This document shows positions 56,979 through 64,000 of a stretch of DNA of 64,000 nucleotides, piece after piece. How positions within the stretch are numbered: the stretch's first letter is position 1; every line of letters starts with the position of its first letter. The notes beneath the pieces are model-generated. The model had not been told where the DNA came from. It did not search any database and saw nothing but the letters and a program-made list of their open reading frames with translations. The position numbers and the translations under genes were made by a program. Source of the DNA: Coniochaeta sp. PMI_546 (lineage: Eukaryota > Ascomycota > Sordariomycetes > Coniochaetales > Coniochaetaceae); assembly GCA_021432605.1 (NCBI GenBank), contig MU271152.1, positions 558,001-622,000 of the forward strand, given 5' to 3'.

Positions 56979-57624
56979 AAGAGAGCACGGGGGATGGGGG
57001 CCCATTTGTGGCCCGTGCATCCAAGTATCTTTTTTTGGGCCAGACCGGTCTGTAATCAGTAAAACAGCGATCATGGACTCACGATACTTAAGGACATATG
57101 GGCTGGCAATCTCATCTCGACAAGTCAGCAACGCCCGTTGCTCTTATAGCCTCGGACATGCCTCGCTTTTCCCAAGTTAATCTGAAGCTGAAAGAACTCA
57201 ACGTCTGGCCCACGCGGACGTCCACCACATCCGGCAGCTGCCAAAACAGTCCTAAAGTCTATGCAGGCTTGCAGGTCCAGCTCAAGTTGATGGCCGTTGA
57301 AATCCGGATATACCTGTAGTCTCTGGAAGGTCGACATTTCGACAGGACCTTGCAAAGTCTGGTCTTTGATATCGTCAATCAAGCATCGGCATTTGGCATC
57401 TCGAGTCGAGGGCCGTGATGGAAATCGACCACGCGAAATTCGTCCGTTGTGGCGGGTGGTCCAGGTACCAACCCCGCCCCCACATCGGATCCGGACCCGG
57501 TGGAGGAAGCCATCATGAAGCCGTGCAGTTGAACACGACGCGCCATGCCCACGTATATGATGTCGTCAGATGCCCAATGCATTGCTTCTTGCCGTAAACT
57601 CCACTGCTGCCAACCGTAAGAATC

Positions 57625-58395
57625 ATGCCCGACCAGACCCTCGCAGATAAAGTAGCCATCATAACCGGCGCCAACACCGGCATCGGGGCCGCCATCGCCC
57701 GCGAGCTATCCTCACGCGGCGCCTCCATAGTACTCAACTACCCTTTCCCGTCAGTATCCGACCAAGCCGACTCCGTCTTGGCCTCGCTCCCGACAAAGGA
57801 CACATCCACAGCCGTCGAAGCCGACCTCTCCACCACCACCGGCCCACAAGCCCTCATCGATGCCGCCGTCGCACAGTACGGCAAGATCGACATATTGGTC
57901 AACAACGCCGGTCTGGCAGTCAACAAGCCCTTCGAGGAGCAGACGCTAGACGACTGGAACAAGCTGGTGAACCTGAACGCCAGAGGCGTCTTCCTCCTCA
58001 CCCAAGAAGCGCTACCACATCTCGCCCCCTCGGGCGGGAGGATAGTCAACATCGTCTCCATCTCTGCCCGAGCGGCACCGCCTCTGCAGACCATCTATGC
58101 AGGCACAAAGGGCATGGTCGACAGCTTCACCCGCGTCTGGGCCAAGGAGCTGCCGAGGAAGTACGGCTGTACGGTCAATGCGGTCTCGCCGGGCCCGACC
58201 ATGACAGACGGCTTCGCCGCGGCGGGGGAGGCGTTTCTGAAGGAGATGAAGCCGGTTATGGAGCAGACGCCCGTGGGAGACAGGATGGCGACGCCGGATG
58301 AAATTGCCTTTGCGGTCGGGTTTCTCTGTGAGCCTAGGGCAAGCTGGATCAATGGATTGCATCTGGTTGCGAGCGGGGGGTTGTTTGTTGACTGA
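57625..58395 (+). CDS. Short-chain dehydrogenase/reductase (classical SDR)
   Basis: One exon, 256 residues, no targeting signal. Cofactor motif TGANTGIG near residues 13-20, NNAG, a catalytic Ser in NIVSISA and YAGTKG (Tyr-x-x-x-Lys), then VSPGPTMTD. The end, GLHLVASGGLFVD, is typical of 3-oxoacyl-ACP reductase-like and trihydroxynaphthalene-reductase-like SDRs. The Ala-rich N-half and NYPF after the first strand suggest NADPH preference, but this is weak. It is divergent from niiA across a 1.2-kb region with nitrogen-control sites, so co-regulation is possible but not shown. Convergent with the KHA1-like gene, 278 bp apart. Substrate unknown. Confidence 0.88.
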   Translation: MPDQTLADKVAIITGANTGIGAAIARELSSRGASIVLNYPFPSVSDQADSVLASLPTKDTSTAVEADLSTTTGPQALIDAAVAQYGKIDILVNNAGLAVNKPFEEQTLDDWNKLVNLNARGVFLLTQEALPHLAPSGGRIVNIVSISARAAPPLQTIYAGTKGMVDSFTRVWAKELPRKYGCTVNAVSPGPTMTDGFAAAGEAFLKEMKPVMEQTPVGDRMATPDEIAFAVGFLCEPRASWINGLHLVASGGLFVD

Positions 58396-58673
58396 GGAGG
58401 GAAGCGAGAGGTAGGATGAGGAGGCTTGGGCTGCTTGATATTCAATCTCGTCCAAGTCTATTTAGATGTATATATCATCCCAAAAAATGATGTAGATAGC
58501 GGTGTTGAACCCACAAGATCCTACCCAGCAGATCATACAAAAACTGTGCATGCGATATGACACCAGCGAAATTCAAGATCATGGTCATCGTGACAGAGAA
58601 GCAAAAAGCGCCGTCCTAACCCCAAAACACAAGCAATCCCACGCAGCCAAGAAAGAACCAAAAAACCGACCCA

Positions 58674-61600
58674 TCAAGATTCCAAACCCCGTCCACCGGC
58701 CTGGATAACAAGCAGACTAGCCTTGACCTCCTTGGCAATAAACTGGTCGGCGACTACACCAACCGTCTTCCTGAAGTCGCCTCCAGCCACATCATCCTTG
58801 TCGTCCCCTAGCCGCGTGTGCCGGCGTCCTACGACAACAATATCGCCCGCATTCTTAGGATTCTGCCCGACCACGCTTGTCGCAATCTCAATCGTCTTCT
58901 TCAGCAGCGAAGCCGACGAGACCGAAACCTCCTTGAAGCTGACCCGCCCGTTCAGCTCCTGCGGCAGCGACGACTGCAGCGTGTGCAGCAGCACCAGGTC
59001 CTGGGCCGAGACTTCCTCCTCGGCAGCCCGGCTCTTGGTCGGGTCGACCGAGCTCGTCGTCGTCGTCGTCGTCGTCGCACCAGGTACAATCTTGGCGAGC
59101 ACGCTGGACATCCCCGCCGCCGGCGCCGCGGCATCCGTCTCTTCGACGGCGCCGGAGAAGTTGAAGTGTGCGATCGTGAGCGAGACAACGGAGTTCTTGG
59201 CCAGCTGCAGCACAAATCTTAGGGCAACCCTGTCATCCACGCCACCAAAGAAAGGGAAGAAGACGTGGTGACTCTTGTCCGTGACCGGCAGCAAGGCCGG
59301 CTCCAATGCGGCGCTGCGAATCGACAGAACCGAACGCGTCCGCTTCAGCTCGTTGGTCTTCACGACGCCGCCGAAGCCGTTGTTGATGAAGATGCCCGTG
59401 TTGCACGTCTGCACGGCCCTGGCGAGCGTCTTCTGGATAAAGTCGAGGTGGGTGCCGTTCCTGAACCTTTCGCTGGCGTTGATCGCGTACGGCACAGACT
59501 GGTCTTCGGTCACGCTGCCGTACTCGCTCCAGGGGATCAGGGCGAAGTCGGACGATACATCGGCTGCTTGTGACATGAGAGTCTCGGGGTAGGAATCGAC
59601 GGGGACGACGGACACGCGGCCCGCGACGGCGACGTCGTGGAGTTGCGAGAAGGTGCGGAAAGCGTTGACGACGGGGTCGTGGGCCGAGTAGTACTCTTCG
59701 CCTTCGGTCACCTGCATCACCGAGGAAGTACGCTCGGTGAGTTCGATGATGCGCAGGCCGTGGACTTCCAAGGGCCGCTTGCGGATGTGCACCGTGTCTT
59801 CTGTCGCGGACGCCGCAGCTGCTTCCTGGGCGGCATGGCTGGTCTCCGCTCCTAGGAGAGTGATGAATGTGAAGAGGCTGGGCAGGCTGTCCAAGCGGAG
59901 GTAGACGAGGAGGCGGCGAACCTGAGTAGCATTGAGTTTCTCGACGGATTCAGTGGTGCTGCCAGCCGACGACCCGGTGGGGTTACCATCCCAGTCAATT
60001 TCGCCGCGTCTCCATCTCTCCACCTTCTGCTGGTACCAGGGCGGGTAAAGAAGCTTTGTCAGGGGTGTAGTTGAGACTGTTGTGACCAGAGCCATAACGA
60101 CGAACATGGTGAATGTCCTGGCTGATAGGATCTTGGCTTGGAGACCAATGTTCTAAATCTTGTTAGCGAAATCCTCCAGCACCTCGCCTAGGTCTATACG
60201 TACCAGTACAATGAGCTCCACAAGACCTTTGCAGCTCATCAAGACTCCAATGGTCGAGCTCTCACGCCAGAGCAGTCCGCAGGCCCTAGCTGCAAGAGTG
60301 CCTCCGATGATCTTACCGGAGAAGGCGATGACAATAACAGCGATGACATATCCCCACGTGATTCCGTCATTCAAAAGGCCCAGATCGGTGCTTAACCCAG
60401 AGAGCGCAAAGTAGAGGGGTAAGAAAATGACGGTGATGAGGTCCTCGATCTTCTCCGTCAGTTTGATAGCGAAGCCGCCGTCGTGAGGGCAGATAAGACC
60501 GACGAGGAACGCTCCGAAAATAGGATGAATGCCAATGATGCCAGTGAACCAGGAAGAGATTAGTGTCAGCAGCATAGTTAGGGCGACCATGCCTTGCGTA
60601 GGTCCGTTCTGAAGACTTCCCGTCCGTCTGAGGATCCACAAGAAGGCCGGTCGGACCAGGAAGACGAGGAACAGTGTCCAACCAACACCAGTGAGCAGAG
60701 CCCACAAGGCTGCCAGCCCAGAATTATTGTTGACCAGTGCGACACAGAGAGCCAGCAGGATCCAGCCCGTCACATCGTTACCAATACCGGCGGCTAGGAC
60801 CGTGACACCAACATTAGAGCGCAGTAGCTTGAGCTCGGTGAGGATGCGGCAGAGTACAGGGAAGGCGGTGATGGCCAAGGCGGTACCAATGAACAGAGCG
60901 TAGACTCCGAAGTTGATCTCGACGATGCCGGCATCAGTGCGGAACTGGTGATACAAACCCCAGGCAATTGCGACGCCCAAGCCAAAGGGCAGGATCATTC
61001 CGGCGAGACCTACGCTCAGAGCGACTCGCCAATTGGCTGTGAAGAGTCGGATGTCGACCTACGAGAGGGGGTGACGAATCAGCATCAGAGCATCCATAAT
61101 CCCGGCGAGCGCGTGTAAACGCGATTCTTACCTCTAATGCCACCAAGAACAGGAAGATGATGAGGCCGAGGTTTGCAACATTGCTGAAAACGGGTATAGA
61201 TTCAGGAGGAAAGATTGATCTGAATATCTATTAGTTGTGAGGCCGTGATTAAGGGGGATTGGGGTTAGAAGTACGCTTTAAAGCCTGGAATACGCATCAT
61301 CACCGACGGACCCAGGATGATGCCGCCGATAACCTCAGCAATGACGCGTGGTTGGTTAAGGAGGCGGAGGGGGTCTATTCAATGTTAGCTTTCGAGTGTA
61401 TTCGCTCGGACAAGTTCAAGTGAGCGGCCTTACAATGCAGTAGCTGGCAGAATATGATGACGATACTAGCCTGTGATGTACGTTAGTAACACCCTGAGAA
61501 ACCATCGTTACAGTTGCTTCGTAGCTTCCTCCACCGTAGCACTCATTGAAGCGTGACACACAGCTCCATTGCATCGATTGTGCGAAGACCGGGATCCTAA

Positions 61601-61694
61601 CCTGAATAATGAAGAGGGTGATGGGACTACTGGCGTTGTAGGCGACCGGATTGGCGCCTTCCAGCACTCCGGCTTGAGGCGGAGGACCTGCCAT
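58674..61694 (-). CDS. KHA1: Kha1-type K+(Na+)/H+ antiporter (CPA2)
   Basis: Six exons (61694-61602, 61470-61434, 61374-61275, 61219-61132, 61058-60204, 60152-58674) give 883 residues, near yeast Kha1 (873). A hydrophobic N-half (about 20-420) contains some 12 transmembrane helices with CPA2 motifs: [49 protein letters not shown] and [11 protein letters not shown]. The conserved Asp of [11 protein letters not shown] is the likely proton/cation site. The C-half (about 460-880) is soluble and resembles a UspA-like fold, as in Kha1. Kha1 works in Golgi or endosomal membranes to set K+ and pH. Intron donors GTTAGG, GTACTT and GTACGT are less usual but needed for frame. Start at 61694 gives a short Pro-rich N-terminus. 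Confidence 0.92.
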
Positions 61695-63608
61695 GGTAAG
61701 CACGGCGTAGCCTTACGGCTGGTGAGAATCGGAGGTAAGCCGGCGCAAGGCCGCGGGAGGGTTGATGGTACGGAGGCGACCGGAGCGGCAAGAAACGGTG
61801 AAACTCCTATACGTCGGGACAAGATGATGTTCGAAATAGAAATCGGACGGAGGTCTCGAGATGATAAGTAGTAACTGTATATTCCCAAAGAAACTATGGG
61901 GTGGTTGGCATGACCCCGGACTTTTGACTTATCACCTGCAATCTGACAGCCTATGACCAGCCAGAAGTACGCCTAGAAGTAGCGGGGAGAGGTAAGAAAT
62001 GTCTGATGCAGATTTGATGCAGATTTCATGAATAGTGGTGTCTTCACATGACGGCACGAGGCACCACTCCCCGTCAGTTAGTCTCTTGTTGATAGAGAGA
62101 CCTTGTGCCACAAAGACCGGCGATGGACGAATAATGAGACACGCCATTCCATCCGTCCAGTTTCCTCCCGGCGGACTGGGCATGTCAGTTCACGCTGTCG
62201 GAAGAGGGCCTGGGCGCCAAGTGAGAGGAGGCGTCTTGCCCCGCCATTGTGAGCTTCTTGAGTGGACTCCCCACCAGCTCTACTGGTAACTTGCTCTGCT
62301 GACATGGATCTCAGCGGTCTGCGCCCCCCGTACGAGCCTCCTTCTGTCCTTCATGATCCCTGGTGGAGTCGAATTGGCTTTACTTGGTTGGCGCCGCCAG
62401 ATTCCACCGCTCTTCTCCAGCTCCGATTTCCCTGCAGCCGTGAAGGTTGATTGCTGATGGCTATGGTGATGCTCGGTGGAAGCACGGTGCATGTTCCAGG
62501 TGTAGTTCGAGATAGTTGTACGCGTATATGAGGCGATGCGACCTTGTCATGTCCGAGACGAAGCTGCCTCACGTTATTCAATAAGTAGCAGGAAGGTGCA
62601 TCTGCCACTGAACAAACCACTGGGGCAAGAGCGTATCCATCTCATGACGCCAGCGGACCCCTGTCGATCAGCAACCACACACGTGGACTTTGGTGCTCGT
62701 GCAGGCGACCTGACTTCACCGCCAAAACCGCCCCAAGCCGAAAGCTGCACCTTCAGCATCCTCAACGGCGTCGTCCTCATGCCATCAACGACATGTGCCA
62801 TTTCGCGTCTTCAGCTCCTAGAACACCGATGCTGACCGTAGAGAGGCCAACTCCAGCGCATGCGGCACGCATCATTCCTCACGAACCCTTTCTTGGAAAG
62901 TGTATGTATCGGTTCGTTAACGGAATGATGGATCGCTCCTCAAACAACTTAGGACTTGCACGTCAACTATTTTGCTTCTTGGTCGACAATAGCTATCATA
63001 GTACTTGGATATCGGGTCGTGGGCCAATGTTTGTTTCACCTTTGGGTGGTGTTTTCGCTGGCCACCTCTTTGGGTGGCGCTCGGTGCTATAAGGTGGCGC
63101 GGTGCTAAATAAAGCCACTTCCTGACCACCATAACTTAAGTACATGACTACCTCCTAACTGGCAGGGACTGCCGCCTCATCCTGATTCTCCTTACATGAG
63201 GTAGGGTTCAAAAACTATTTCTGTGGCATATGGTACTATTAGTCGATGATGTGGGCCATCTTTCCGTCCTCCAGAGACGTTGAAACATGGCTGTGGTGGG
63301 AGTTATCACCACAGCCCGAGCTCCCGGCTTGCAGATATAAACATCCAGCTCTTTAAAAGAGGATAGTGAGTCTCTCACACCCTCCCCCTATGCGGGAGTT
63401 TTCGCATCTGGTTTTATTCGGAGCTTCAATGGCTATCTGTAGAGCGACGTCTACAGAGCCTCTCGACGACTATTGCCGGAAACTTGTACACCTGCAGGCC
63501 AGGCTCCTACGGTTGCGCATCCAGAACCTACAGAGGCGTGCCTTTCTTCGCCGTCGGAGACACACCTTGGAATGAGTATTTGTTGATCATCTACGAAATA
63601 CCGACAGT
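61695..63608. other. Gene-free interval before the right-edge gene
   Basis: About 1.9 kb with the 5' flank of the antiporter gene and that of the right-edge gene. No frame has a recognisable domain. No RNA gene or repeat array was recognised. Confidence 0.5.
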
Positions 63609-64000
63609 ATGGGTTTGCTGTTCCTGCCGCTGGTGCTGTCAGGCGTCGTTGCGTCCTTCATTGCTATCGCAACATCTCAGACACCTCCTGGATTCCATTG
63701 CGACGTAGACAGACCTCTCTGGCTTAGACATGAAGATGGATGGCAGTTCCGTGCAGGGGCTCGATATCAAGCATCAGGTTGGTTCAGGTCGCGATGAGCA
63801 CATGAGAGGCCGTGGAGACTGACTTTTAACCCCAGATATGGCTCGGGAGCCATCGTTCTTGTTCGACGGCGCACAGCCTAACCAGACATATACCGTCATC
63901 ATTCTGGACTTGCCCATAGTCGCAGTCTCTACTGGATCTCCTTCTGTCTTCCTTACCCCAGATATGTCATATCTCTCCTTTGTCCAGACCTCTCTTCGGC
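63609..64000 (+). CDS. Secreted PEBP-like protein, 3' end outside window
   Basis: Exon 63609-63777 and the start of exon 2 (63836 to the edge), joined over a 58-bp GTTGGT...CAG intron, keep an open frame of about 111 residues to the window end. The N-terminus is a signal peptide (GLLFLPLVLSGVVASFIAIATS). The mature start QTPPGF, the R..AGARYQAS segment and YTVIILDL followed by an SxxxxLSFVQTSLR block match the fungal family of extracellular phosphatidylethanolamine-binding proteins (PEBP/OV-16). The key ligand-pocket residues (D-P-D-P and G-x-H-R) are not all visible, because the rest lies beyond the edge. It is a partial gene; family call moderate. Confidence 0.6.

Larger units (their letters stand above)
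56391..57624. promoter_or_regulatory. Nitrogen-control region between niiA and a divergent SDR gene
   Basis: 1.2 kb between divergent genes. TGATAA occurs at 56892-56897 and 56907-56912, nine bases apart. HGATAR motifs on the minus strand are at 56576-56581 and 56629-56634. A CTCCGCGG motif (minus strand, 56971-56978) matches NirA/NIT4 CTCCGHGG. AreA/NIT2 proteins bind paired GATA motifs under nitrogen limitation and NirA/NIT4 mediates nitrate induction. All sites lie 190-590 bp from the niiA ATG and about 650-1050 bp from the SDR ATG. No protein gene is supported between the two. Confidence 0.65.

Overview
The window looks like nuclear DNA of a filamentous ascomycete (Pezizomycotina, most likely a Sordariomycete). 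Protein-coding genes carry 0-5 short introns of about 50-90 bp (one of 195 bp) with GTAAGT-like donors. The gene set is typical of this group: Ste20, Kin1, Srs2, a Scp160-type KH protein, a SREBP factor with a C-terminal regulatory domain, a Rieske-tailed nitrite reductase, a Whi2-like BTB protein and a Clr5-domain protein. The genus cannot be named from sequence alone. I joined exons by hand from splice signals and reading phase. All multi-exon models close in frame except the Whi2-like gene, whose 5' end I could not resolve, and the gene cut by the right edge.

Layout. 0-8 kb: a Clr5-domain gene (+), a long gene-free stretch and a mitochondrial-type short-chain dehydrogenase (+). 9-12 kb: STE20-type p21-activated kinase (-). 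12-17.3 kb: gene-free, with a short telomere-like repeat. 17.3-30.2 kb: a Scp160/vigilin-like KH protein (+), an ataxin-10-like protein (-) and a Kin1-type kinase (-). 30.5-31.1 kb: a small protein of unknown function (-) with a 25-bp tandem repeat just upstream. 33-39 kb: a TGH/GPATCH1-like G-patch splicing protein (+) and a Whi2-like BTB protein (+). 39.4-44.4 kb: a small mitochondrial membrane protein (-), Srs2 helicase (-) and two intron-containing tRNA-Tyr genes in opposite orientation. 45.5-52.2 kb: an unknown membrane protein with a long disordered tail (+) and a SREBP-type bHLH factor (+). 52.9-58.4 kb: nitrite reductase (-) and a cytosolic short-chain dehydrogenase (+), divergent from a 1.2-kb promoter region with predicted nitrogen-control sites. 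58.7-61.7 kb: Kha1-type K+/H+ antiporter (-). 63.6 kb to the edge: start of a secreted PEBP-like protein (+).

The genes do not form one obvious cluster. Most are single housekeeping or signalling genes, as expected for a core fungal chromosome region. The one clear local regulatory unit is the nitrite reductase promoter, with two adjacent TGATAA motifs, two further GATA motifs and one CTCCGCGG motif, matching the AreA/NIT2 plus NirA/NIT4 arrangement. I found no CRISPR array, complete transposon, virus-like element or rRNA. No new multi-gene system stands out. The best leads are the unknown small proteins, the unknown membrane protein, the in-frame stop-free intron and missing start codon of the Whi2-like gene, and the inverted tRNA-Tyr pair.
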